NCBI GenBank assembly: GCA_936450465.1
Contig: OW388302.1
Location: 61,106,328 to 61,170,327 of the forward strand
Direction of reading: 5' to 3'
Length of the DNA stretch: 64,000 bases
Source of the DNA: Gibbula magus
Taxonomy: Eukaryota > Mollusca > Gastropoda > Trochida > Trochidae
Shown: in pieces, positions 12,401 through 20,494 of the stretch
Position numbering within the stretch: the stretch's first letter is position 1
How the letters are laid out: each line of letters opens with the position of its first letter
Made by a program: the position numbers and the translations under genes
Notes under the pieces: generated by a model
What the model was told of the DNA's origin: nothing
The model's input: only the letters and a program-made list of their open reading frames with translations
Database searches by the model: none

Positions 12401-15400
12401 ACGCAAAATGTTTGCTAACTCGATTGCGGATAAATTGGTATTTCGAAGGAGGTCGTTTAGAATCCTCAAAATAAAATAATAAACGACAAAATGGACTTTT
12501 ATTCTGTATAAAGCAAAATGTTGCTATTAATTCAGATTTTGATAACAATGGACACTTACCGTGGAAGGTTTACAATCAAGATCGTATACAACAGAGCTTC
12601 CAGAGAAATACTTCCTCGCATGGCAGTGCTGAAATGTAATCAAATAGTTAACTGATTTATTTAAGAAATAGAAGACGGGTTGGCGTGTTTATCGTTGAAT
12701 AAGACATAGCAGGGAGCATAAAACACGAAGGGCGCAGCCCTGAGTGTTTTATGCTCCCTGCTATGTTTATATATTCATATAAATAAGATACCTATGGCAA
12801 TAAAACACAAGCAGTCAATGGGACCGACAACGTGCTTTATGAGACATTATCCAATGGGCGGTTAAATTCCCTTTGATGTTTTTGAGACGATATATATCAT
12901 GTATCAAGCTTAAGAAAAGAGTGGTTGTATCTATGACGTCACTTATTTATCAGCCACAGTTATTTTAAACTCTCTGATAGGACGATCGTGGAGAAGCAGG
13001 GCGGTCGAAGGGCGGAGCTACAGACACCTGGCTGGCGACCTTGAGTAATTACAACATTGTTGCAAAACCAGATGAGATCAAAGGGATGTATGTCGCTCAA
13101 TAGAAAAACAAAACAAATGTCACTCAGTACTCTTTCAATGATAAAAACAAATGATCAGCTGATTAGAAACTATTTAAAAAATCTAAAATAAACACCATTG
13201 TTTTTAAATCGTCCCTAATTATAAACACGAAGGCAATCAATCCAGCGGAAAATAATGAACAGTCATTTGGGGGTGATAATTTATGTTCACTTGACAATTC
13301 TGTATGTTGATGTACATGTATGTAAGAATAAATTCAACATGGGACCTGCGGCGGGACTGGTTCCAAAGCCCGACTGAAACACCTGAGGTGAAACGGGTAA
13401 ACCATCTCTAACAGCTGATTTCCCCAGACTGATTATTGAGCGCGAAAGTCATGTCACGTGACAGGTGCATATTTGTCGAACGTTGCCCATTGGATAAAAC
13501 AGATACATGATTGACACAAGTGGGTGTATACAGATACATGATTGACACAAGTGAGATGATAGCTCGATGATATTTTGTATACACCACTCCGCCCCCTCGT
13601 GAGATGATAGCGAGATGATATTTTGTATACACCACTTGTGTCATCATGTATCTATTACATAAAACATGCTGGTGATTATAGACGACAGCGTCGCTTAGCA
13701 AATGACGTCATATTTCACGTCACTTTGATTGTCCAATGCTAGAGGATGTGTTCTACGACGGGAGGCATTAATATTTTCAAATTATAGTTTATTCAAACAA
13801 CATTATATCTCCGCGGATTTTACAGAAAAACGAGTAACTATTTAAGGGCATCTCATATAAGAAATAGAAGACTCGTTAATGTTCTTTATCGTAGAATAAA
13901 ACATAGCAGAGAGCATAAAACACTCAGGGCTGCGCCCTTCGTGTTTTATGCTCCCTGCTATGTTTTATTCAACGAAAAAGCACGCCAACTCGTCTTCTAT
14001 TTCTTAAATAATGAATTGTAAATTTGAGAAATTATTATATACAAAAAACGTGATACAGCGCCTTTAAAGTGAGATTAACCTTGTAAGTATAGATATGATA
14101 TTGCAATCATTATATGCTGACATTCTCGGTTATCATTTTATCCTGACATTTTTCAGTACTCAGAAAACTTGTTCTTTAATGTCCTTTTAGTCAATAGAAA
14201 CCCATTTTCTTCTAAAATATTTGTGACCTATTGCAATAGAGTATGTTTTCTTCTCTAGTATTCTTTTCATTTCCTCTGTTAAGTTAGTGTGACAAATGAT
14301 GTCTTGAATCCTATTGACTGTTCAATTCTGTTACATTTCGCCACATGTACATGCATAATTACATAAACATATACATACATGCATACCCACACACATACAT
14401 ACCTGTATATACATACAGGCAAACATTCCTACATACATATTACCCATATACATACCTACATGCCCACACACATACATATTCAAACACATAGTACCTTTAT
14501 GCAAATTACACAACCCCACACGTGCATACATACATGCAAGCATGAATACATGCACACATACATGTATACATACATACTCACGCGGATACATACATACATA
14601 CATACATACATTAAATAGAGATTATTAACCGAGGAAGTGTGTCATATAACTTTTACGACACGAGTGTGAATTTTTGTATTGCCCGAGCGAGAGTTAGGGC
14701 TATACAGAAATTGGCAAGAGTGTCGTAAAAGTCATATGACACACTTCCGAGTGCAATAATTTCTTTATTACCCGTTCTTTTTTCTTTCTGTAAAAATAGT
14801 CAGGAAACGGCCCACTTATCTTGCTACGACAAGCTACAGTGACGTCACGAACAATCGTTTTATGACGTCACAGACGATAAAATACGATAAGTCGCGGTGG
14901 AACAATGGTTGCTATAAGCAAACATGATATGTGCACATGTGTCCATATCAATAATATTAACTCGGTTATTTTCAACCATATTATAAACATACATACATAC
15001 AAACATACAAACTTAATACATACATACATACATACATACACACATTTATCATACAATGGATGGTGTTCTCGGCAGGATAAAGGCAACGGATATTTTCTAT
15101 ATCCGTTGGGGTCATATACGGATAAAGATGCAAATTACAGACTGCAAGTGACGGAACTTCTTTGCAAATGACGTCATACACGTTAACATTTCGAACGCCT
15201 GTAATAATAACAGCTGCAATAGCGTAACAGCTTCATATAAATATACATGTTTCACTTCATATACCTTAATTTGAAAAATTACAAAACAATCATTGTGCAA
15301 ATGCATAGTGCGGAAAAAATTATTATGATCAAAGTGCCAAAACTTGTTCATCGCGAGTTGAAATCTACCGACTCGTACCGAGCAAACACTTTATAAATAT

Positions 15401-15777
15401 TCACAGGTAACATAGACAGTTTGAGTCGCATATACATTTACCGGACGTCAATCTTCACTGTTCAGTGAAGGCACCTCGACATATTTTAGATATTGAGTGA
15501 CACTTGCCTGATTTACTGAACAGTCTTTGAGGGTAGTACAGTCGGCAATCTTGGAGACACCTCGACAGTGGAAACATTGCAAGCCGTCTGTAATGAAGAC
15601 ATGGGGCCAAGTGTGAAGTCAACATACATGTTGCAATTTTTTCGTATATTCATGAACGGCTATGAAAATACAATTTCTGTATACCCTAAAGATTTTCTCT
15701 GTATGATTTTGCCATATTTTGTGCATGTTTTTTTTTTATGCAGTATAGGCAGCACAGATGATGTATGTATGTATCCA

Positions 15778-15808
<31 letters not shown>

Positions 15809-16061
15809 TGTATGTATGTATGAATGTATGTATTTTGTATGTATGTATGTACTAGATTAGAAGTCATAATCGTTCACTTTCAAACCAAACATCGAACTCG
15901 TGACCCTACAAGTGTGCAGCCGAATGTCAGATAAAAGGGAATTGTATGATGAAAATGTTTTTTTTTATACAAGAGTGTTTTATAATATATAGTATAAGTA
16001 CTAGTAAAATACTCACGAGTCACATGTAAGACGAGTAGAAATCCAAAAGCAAGGGTCAAGT
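6202..16061 (-). CDS. Secreted/cell-surface protein: two LU (Ly6/uPAR) domains, Thr-rich stalk, Ig domain
   Basis: The gene was rebuilt from eight exons (minus strand): 16017-16061, 15508-15587, 12560-12628, 11445-11721, 9775-9860, 9033-9104, 7733-8267 and 6202-6482. Every junction keeps frame, and all introns are GT-AG except one GC-AG after exon 2. Order of domains: hydrophobic signal-peptide core; LU-a (10 Cys, ends CCTREQCN); LU-b (ends CCNVDDCN); about 130 residues rich in Thr/Ser/Pro, probably O-glycosylated; one Ig domain with DTGIYTCQAKY; stop. LU domains are disulphide-rich three-finger modules used in extracellular binding; the ligand here is unknown. No GPI or membrane anchor is seen after the Ig domain, so secretion is likely unless further 3' exons exist. 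The ATG exon was not found. About 480 residues are visible. Transposon insertions fill the introns. Confidence 0.75.
6550..6625. repeat. Short inverted repeat (TCTTCTGATAT / ATATCAGAAGA)
   Basis: The arms ATCTTACCCAAGTGTCTTCT and its near reverse complement at 6598-6625 surround an AT-rich loop, a MITE-like unit just upstream of the Ig exon. The right arm (TTGATATATTTGATATCAG) recurs at 57931-57955, flanking the Tc1 element. Confidence 0.55.
6626..7732 (-). other. Intron between stalk exon and Ig exon
   Basis: AT-rich intron sequence with no coding content on either strand and no recognised element beyond the inverted repeat at its 3' side. Confidence 0.4.
7733..8267 (-). CDS. LU-Ig gene exon 7: end of LU-b plus mucin-like stalk
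   Basis: The acceptor is CATCTGTCCAG and the donor GTAAGT. It starts VCVTLGYYLQTKR, closes the LU with ELCRACCNVDDCNREFC (an extra Cys before CC and one after CN, possibly paired), then runs into a long Thr/Ser/Pro region with repeats such as TTSIPTTST and STTKPTTQK. This is expected to be an O-glycosylated rigid stalk. It ends NLEDD plus one base, leading into the Ig exon. The long plus-strand ORF here is its antisense shadow. Confidence 0.75.
8402..8715. mobile_element. Palindromic element family M2, copy 1
   Basis: A near-perfect foldback, TTACCCGAGGAAATGTGTCATAT ... to ATATGACACATTTTCGGGTA, with CCCGAGCGAGAGCG at the centre, followed by a conserved 3' part (CGGCCCACTTATC, CAGTGACGTCAC). 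Copies lie at 11815-12100 and 14622-14940, all inside introns of the LU-Ig gene. Confidence 0.65.
8748..9012. mobile_element. MITE family M1, copy 2
   Basis: Same family as 5700-6016 and 63463-63810 (GGCGGCCATTTTATTATG, end GCTACTGCCCCTTT). It lies in the intron just after exon 6 of the LU-Ig gene. Confidence 0.65.
9033..9104 (-). CDS. LU-Ig gene exon 6: middle of LU-b
   Basis: The acceptor is CTGTATCCAG and the donor GTAAGT. The 72 nt read VCIVHERFTDQGARVFDLGC then LARQ, phase 0 to 0. It parallels exon 3. A MITE ends about 20 nt downstream of the donor. Confidence 0.7.
9140..9545. mobile_element. MITE with nested inverted repeats
   Basis: Outer arms: CATCCTCGGTTACCCATGG...GCTCCGTTACTCTCCACT against 9485-9540 in reverse. 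Inner arms: CCCGCCCTTGGCTGGCGTGA (9238-9257) against 9418-9440. It is non-coding and sits in the exon 5 - exon 6 intron of the LU-Ig gene. Confidence 0.6.
9775..9860 (-). CDS. LU-Ig gene exon 5: N-terminal third of LU-b
   Basis: The acceptor is TATATTCCAG and the donor GTAAGA. It reads PKGLECLNCTGVADPADC then QTTAFCNAND, phase 1 to phase 0. This is the classic LU N-terminus (LxCxxC...DC....C) and parallels exon 2. Confidence 0.75.
10540..11240 (+). pseudogene. 5'-truncated L2/CR1-like LINE, ORF2 C-terminus and 3' UTR
   Basis: The open frame 10555-11112 reads LSRLDYCNSLYVGLPDILL, RLQKVQNTAVG, HITPVLKHLHWLPIKARIQ, APNMWNSLPKN and FKSSLKAHF, the standard region after the RT in L2/CR1-type LINEs. 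No RT or endonuclease precedes it, so the copy is 5'-truncated. The 3' UTR ends GCGCTTTATAAATATGCAC followed by (TTA)n, repeated at 62970-63149. It lies in an intron of the LU-Ig gene in antisense orientation and is not expected to be active. Confidence 0.8.
11445..11721 (-). CDS. LU-Ig gene exon 4: C-terminal part of LU-a with 13-residue repeat expansion
   Basis: The acceptor is GGTTGCAG. The exon starts TCTLIDQTKREVASD, continues with five tandem 13-residue units of the form VDQARREVASGAL (39 bp each), and ends EFWTSCCTREQCNTRF, the CCxxxxCN close of an LU domain. Aligned with exon 7 (VCVTLGYYLQTKR...CCNVDDCN), one unit corresponds to the normal loop and four (52 residues) are extra. The donor is GTACGT and leaves one base, matching exon 5. 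Confidence 0.65.
11515..11715. repeat. 39-bp minisatellite, five units
   Basis: Tandem units of 39 bp (for example GACCAATGCACCAGACGCGA... on the plus strand). The inner units are nearly identical and the outer ones diverged. It lies within coding exon 4 of the LU-Ig gene, and the period is a multiple of three, so frame is kept. Confidence 0.9.
11815..12100. mobile_element. Palindromic element family M2, copy 2
   Basis: Foldback TGTCTATGACATACTATGTTTACGA / ...GTAAACATAGTATAACATAGACA around CCCGAGCGAGAGCGAGGG, then a diverged tail with TATGACGTCACGTCACC. It lies in the exon 3 - exon 4 intron of the LU-Ig gene. Confidence 0.55.
12560..12628 (-). CDS. LU-Ig gene exon 3: middle of LU-a
   Basis: The acceptor is TACATTTCAG and the donor GTAAGT. 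The 69 nt, phase 0 to phase 0, read HCHARKYFSG then SSVVYDLDCKPST. It aligns with exon 6 (VCIVHERFTDQGARVFDLGC): a central Cys, then V-Y/F-D-L-x-C. Confidence 0.65.
12657..12775. repeat. Foldback element F, partial copy
   Basis: The arms CATAGCAGGGAGCATAAAAC and the reverse (GTTTTATGCTCCCTGCTATG) flank a GGGCGCAGCCC centre, with the outer flank AGAAATAGAAGACGGGTTGG. It is homologous to 13857-14010. Confidence 0.65.
12776..13856. other. LU-Ig gene intron between exons 2 and 3, with inverted repeats near 13490-13660
   Basis: Non-coding. Between 13490 and 13660, ACAGATACATGATTGACACA units and TGATATTTTGTATACACCAC units are arranged in direct and inverted order around a short GC-rich centre. Nothing else recognised. 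Confidence 0.4.
13857..14010. repeat. Foldback element F, complete copy
   Basis: About 70-bp arms run from AAGAAATAGAAGACTCG to the reverse CGTCTTCTATTTCTT, with centre CAGGGCTGCGCCC. The arms match the half copy at 12657-12775. Confidence 0.7.
14345..14610. repeat. (ACAT/TACA)n microsatellite, imperfect
   Basis: Long degenerate run of CATA/CACA tetranucleotides ending in a purer (TACA)n stretch at 14588-14610. ORFs of His/Thr/Tyr or Met/Cys/Val here are artefacts of the repeat. Confidence 0.85.
14622..14940. mobile_element. Palindromic element family M2, copy 3
   Basis: Foldback GAGGAAGTGTGTCATATAA / GTCATATGACACACTTCCGA around GCCCGAGCGAGAG, then CGGCCCACTTATCTTG and CAGTGACGTCAC as in copy 1. 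It lies in the exon 2 - exon 3 intron of the LU-Ig gene. Confidence 0.6.
14985..15045. repeat. (CATA)n microsatellite
   Basis: Imperfect CATACATA runs; the ORFs over it are chance. Confidence 0.8.
15508..15587 (-). CDS. LU-Ig gene exon 2: N-terminal third of LU-a
   Basis: The acceptor is CTTCATTACAG. The exon reads (H)GLQCFHCRGVSKIADC, then TTLKDCSVNQ, the typical LU start LxCxxC with two further Cys. It aligns with exon 5 (GLECLNCTGVADPADC). It ends in phase 0 at CAG followed by GCAAGT, a non-canonical but well-formed GC donor; an alternative GTAAAT donor four codons... is weaker and would drop VNQ. Confidence 0.65.
15755..15853. repeat. (TATG)n microsatellite
   Basis: Mostly pure GTAT/TATG tetranucleotide run with a few interruptions, between exons 1 and 2 of the LU-Ig gene. 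Confidence 0.9.
16017..16061 (-). CDS. LU-Ig gene exon 1 visible: signal-peptide core
   Basis: It has a strong acceptor (TGTTTCTTTTCTTAG) and donor GTGAGT. The 45 nt read LTLAFGFLLVLHVT plus one base and need one base from an upstream exon. The hydrophobic run fits the h-region of a signal peptide. The same frame upstream has no ATG before a stop, so the start codon must lie in an earlier exon not located here. Confidence 0.55.
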
Positions 16062-16509
16062 CTAAGAAAAGAAACACAGTACCATCATATTTTATTTTTC
16101 TTAATGATGTTAACAATTACCGTTTTCTCAATCGTTTAGAACCCTGGATTTTTAATGAAATGCACATTCCCCTCGGTAGTGACGACTTCGTTCACGCCAT
16201 TATGGGCAAAGATTCAGTAGTGATAATGATTAAATTTTGTCTGTCGAGTTCATAATTCAAACAAGTCACAACTGTGATGTTATACACTTTTTCTCGCCCA
16301 ATTTTGCACTTAATGTTTAGTTTTAGTTGTCGAGCCATTTCAATATTTGATCTTATTGTGTCAACATTTGGTCTGAAGTTTAACTTTTGGCCACATTTCA
16401 ATACTTTAGTTATTTCAATAATTACTGGCCTAATGGCCGTGTCACATTTTTTTGGTTTAAATCACTTGTTACCCCGAGTTATGAACATTCCATAGAAGGC
16501 TTCGGAATT
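16062..16509 (-). other. Upstream part of LU-Ig gene, ATG exon not located
   Basis: Exon 1 needs an upstream exon leaving one base. No convincing ATG plus donor pair is seen here on the minus strand. Non-coding otherwise. Confidence 0.3.
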
Positions 16510-16905
16510 ATTCTAAACACCTCAGTTGGTTTCGATTAATTCAATATTTTAATTAAGAAATGAGATGCATTTGATTATGACACAACTCGATAACAATGGT
16601 GACTGGTTAATGTTAGTTAGAATATCTTTGTTTAATGTAGACAGGAGTAAGTAATGAAATTGACACCAACATAGACGATTTCTTATATGTCGATGAACAG
16701 TTGTGTTTTATCCATATTCATTTTGGAAGAATTTATAAATTTGAAATCTATTTTTTTCCCCAAAATTCTTTTAAAACACAGAGAAGTATTTCTTGGCTGA
16801 TGACTAAACGCCTCCACTTTTCAGTTTTAGAGTACGACGTCGAAAACATAATTTAAAAAATTTTGAAAATCAAACATTTAATAAACCAACTGAGGTGTGA
16901 ACTTT
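16510..16905. mobile_element. MITE family M3 (CACCTCAGTTGG ends), copy 1
   Basis: It begins CACCTCAGTTGGTTTCGATT and ends CCAACTGAGGTGTG, an inverted pair. The interior ATGAGATGCATTTGATTATG is shared with the copy at 26920-27450. The outermost bases of the terminal repeat are lost here. Confidence 0.6.
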
Positions 16906-19446
16906 CCATTGTACTTCCGTCTACAATATCACAAACAAACATTGACAGCCATAGCAGTATAGGAACAACCTTGTGCAAGAGTGTCGTAAAAAAATGATGA
17001 AAGTTCTTATTTGTTTGATGACAATCTTCCTTTTATTGTAGGGAAAGAACCTTTAAAGAGCCATTGATAATTTTTCATAGTATTTCATTTTGCATTCATA
17101 CGTGATGAAAGTCCCGTGCAGTCCATGTGTTGATTAAAATTCAAATAATTACACTTGACTTGCATATTGATAACCCGCCGTATGGAAATCGAGCAGCGAT
17201 CTTTCAGAATGTGCTGAAACCGAAATTACACGTCCCGTATATATATGCTCAGTAGTGGTATGACCTATTAAACATTTCCGAACCACATATATCTTTTGTC
17301 TGTTGTAGGTAAGTTTCCAAAAACGTGTTTGGCGATTTGACGAGTGTCGTTGTTCGGGACTTTGACCTTTTTATTTTCACTATGCTGAATGACCTAGCAT
17401 TAAATTGATACTATTTAGCAACACCGTTTATAACGTTTGACACAAAGTGACACACTTCATGTCTCTTTAGGTTACCAGGCATTAGCTGATACTGTCTAAT
17501 AATTGAAGATTTTAATAAAACAAAATAAGAAAATGTAAAATTGTTTCTATCAATGCCGGATAATGACTTGGTAACTAATCTCCTGTTTCTTGTAAAACTT
17601 GTGTAGAAATAAACGATTTAGAGATTCGTTTCAATAATGCATATCATTCATTGATTGTTTCACTTAATTTAAATGTTTAAACAAACAATTACAAAGGAAC
17701 TTTTTCACCGGAAAACAACAGACGTGTTTGGCTAAAAGAGAGTCCTTCAATGACATTAATTTTCTTAACATCAATTAAAGAATGTTCACAAATGTTTACT
17801 GATAGAAAGTCCAAAGTTAGTCGTCTATTTTTCGAATATTTTAAGCATGTTACGTTCTTCTGATTAAAACGTTATCTTATACATTTATTGGAAACATCAT
17901 GATATAGACAAATATAGTACAAAAAATACATTTTATAATAGAATTTGAAATTAATATCACAAACGTTGAAAACACGTTGTAAAACTGGTGGTCCCCTAAA
18001 AACAGGCAACTATTCTGTAATAATATTGAAATACGAATTGTCTCAATAGTATCCATTATTTCACAGTTTTCGTCAAATTATCCTTGGGACCTGTGTCGAA
18101 ATTTGATGCACACAATTTAACTACAAATGGTTTAGGCAAAAATAGACATACCTTTAGAAGCACCCATATTTGACCAATTCCTTGATCTTGAGAAAACACA
18201 GGTGTTACTAAAGATAAACATTCAAGTTAATGTCCTTAACGGAGTGTAGTGTTTAAACTACGGATTAAGGTCATGTTTGATTGCACGAATCTCCCAAAGT
18301 CAGTGTTGTGTTAGAAAATGGATATTGGTCAGTGAAAGAAATTCGATTGATTGCGAAGAGAGAAAATAGAGCAAATGGCTCTGTAGCTCATCTGACTTTC
18401 AAAAATCCATTGTATGTTATATCACATTATTCTGATGTACTTAAATCGTAAACACAAGCCGGCATGTTTTTACATCACTTTTCCAAACCCGCGCTGACAC
18501 AAATCTGGCTTTCCCCAAATACAAATGGATCGACAGCTTTCGGCACCTTCTCTGATGTAACATAATGTTTGTAAATCTTGCCTCAAGGAGAGTCACTGCA
18601 GTTGGCTTATTATAGTAACATTTATCAATGACATTGATTCAATGCTGGAGTTGATTTTAGACATGCACGAGTCAAGAGCAATATCCGTCAGACCTACTTT
18701 TAAGTAGCCTGCCTGAAGGTGACGTCACTGGAGTAATTTCATTATCGGTGACAGTCATAATAAAGCGTAATTTCTCAACATTTTGATTGTTAATTTCATT
18801 ATCAAATCTTCAACAAAACAACTTAAATTTTCCATATATCGAATGTTTAGATATCTAACTAGGTAATTCCGCAACTGACAATTACATAATTATTGCATAA
18901 ACATGTGTTTTTGGCGATTTAACACACCTCATAAATTCATCTAGCGACAGTGATAATCATCATTAATTAATTAATGAGGCGCCACGGAGCGAGTCGCAAA
19001 CGACCTCTCGTGTGTGGTTAATCACAGTCACGCCTCAATGATTGTCTTCAAACGGATCCCGGCGCTGATCGCGGCATTGTTAAAACGGGTAAATTAAACT
19101 CGTCTTAATGATCAAATGCAAGTGTATATTGTCTCGATTTTATGCTCAATTGATTCCAATATATAATGTACGTAGAGGTAATAATCTGTCATTCATGAGA
19201 AAAATGCATTTCACGTGAACTTTAACAATGTACACTATACAAGGACGATTGGTTTATATGTATATGCAATCTTTGAAACAAAATATTGAATATTTGACAC
19301 CTTATTCTTATATAAAAAAAACCAAAACATTTCAGTGTTAAACATTATATCCATAAACTTGAAAATAGCAACCGGTTTAGATCAATGTGTAAATTTATCA
19401 TTTCCTTTCATGACTTCAGAGTCAATCATCAACAACATCAGTGATA
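16906..19446. other. AT-rich intergenic region, no gene seen
   Basis: I find no ORF with recognisable content, no exon with convincing splice sites in a good context and no RNA gene. A short GC-richer patch near 18970-19045 (GAGGCGCCACGGAGCGAGTCG) is unassigned. Confidence 0.3.
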
Positions 19447-19576
19447 TATCTGATATCTGATCTGTATTGGTTGCGCATGCGTCGATTGGTGAGGACGTTT
19501 GAAAATTGTCTCTCCACTGAGCGTTGAAAATTTTGATATATTGTCAAAGAAAATTCCTTAAACCACCTCAACAGCA

Positions 19577-20494
19577 GTGAAAATGAATCAAACGGAGTCG
19601 CTGAAGAGGAAAAGTGGAGAAACTATTGAAATATCTTCATGTAAGAAGACAAGAGACAACATTGAAGAGGCGAGTGACTTCGTGTCTTCAGTAATGGCGT
19701 CCGACCAAGTCGTTCAAGTCACCGATGTCAGTGAAGCCTCTAAAAGTACACAGAGTAAGTTTGCAGCCAATGCGGACAATAGTAACTGCTCATCTAAAGA
19801 CTATCATATCGATGTTGCTACAAGTATGCACAAAATGTTTGATGCAGTTACAACTCTGACAACAGAGATGCGTGTAATGAACTCACAACTTACAAAACGA
19901 ATGAATGACCTTGAACACTCTCTAGAGGTCAAAATTACAGAGCGTTTTAAGCAGATTGCATGTGAAGCTGTTAAAGAAGAAATGAAAGCTGTCCATGTAG
20001 AACTTGATCGTAAGTGTGACGCCATGAACACACAGCTGAATAACTTATCCACAGAATGTGCCCACCTTAAGAAAACCTTCAGCCAGGCGGTCAAATCAGG
20101 ACACTCGAACACTTCTATTGTCATAAAAAATCTGCCAAAATCAAACGATGAAGATAATGACAACAATGTGACTGTGCACAAGGTGAATACTCTGCTCTGT
20201 GATGGTCTAAAACTCCGTGATGTCCGCGCTGTGCGTTGCGTGAGAAAACCCGGCTATCAAGGGAAAAGCGGACTCATAACAGTACAACTTGCAAGCACGG
20301 ATCACGTGAAGAAGGTTTTCAAGGTGAAGTCTGGGCTACGAAACAACAGTACATACAAGAATGTGTACATCGAGCCGGAACAAAGCAGAGAAGTTCGTGA
20401 TACACAGGCATCACTTCGTATGGTGCTAAAACAACTCGGAAAAGAGAAAGACTTCCACCTTCGAGGAACCAAAATAACCCCCAATAGGCATTAG
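19577..20494 (+). CDS. Non-LTR retrotransposon ORF1 (coiled-coil RNA-binding protein)
   Basis: 305 residues. The N-terminus is rich in Lys/Glu/Ser. Residues about 85-170 form heptad-like segments (MHKMFDAVTTLTTEMRVMNS, LDRKCDAMNTQLNNLS) expected to be a coiled coil. Residues about 178-255 (SIVIKNLPKS..., GLITVQLAS...) resemble the RRM-like domain of LINE ORF1 proteins. The ATG at 19577 has only a non-coding leader upstream; a second Met follows two codons later. ORF1 proteins bind the element RNA in the RNP. The stop TAG is in frame with the ORF2 reading frame. Confidence 0.75.
   Translation: MKMNQTESLKRKSGETIEISSCKKTRDNIEEASDFVSSVMASDQVVQVTDVSEASKSTQSKFAANADNSNCSSKDYHIDVATSMHKMFDAVTTLTTEMRVMNSQLTKRMNDLEHSLEVKITERFKQIACEAVKEEMKAVHVELDRKCDAMNTQLNNLSTECAHLKKTFSQAVKSGHSNTSIVIKNLPKSNDEDNDNNVTVHKVNTLLCDGLKLRDVRAVRCVRKPGYQGKSGLITVQLASTDHVKKVFKVKSGLRNNSTYKNVYIEPEQSREVRDTQASLRMVLKQLGKEKDFHLRGTKITPNRH

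Noticed and set aside
12560..12621. ATG at 12621 reading a signal-peptide-like MRGSISLEALLYTILIVN before a good donor
   Set aside because: An acceptor lies just upstream, and the other frame of the same exon gives the LU middle segment with correct phase on both sides.
14345..15050. ORFs rich in His/Thr or Cys/Met/Val
   Set aside because: Translation of tetranucleotide microsatellites.
16017..16116. Continuous minus-strand frame across the signal-peptide exon taken as a first exon
   Set aside because: No ATG in that frame; a strong acceptor inside shows that it is an internal exon.
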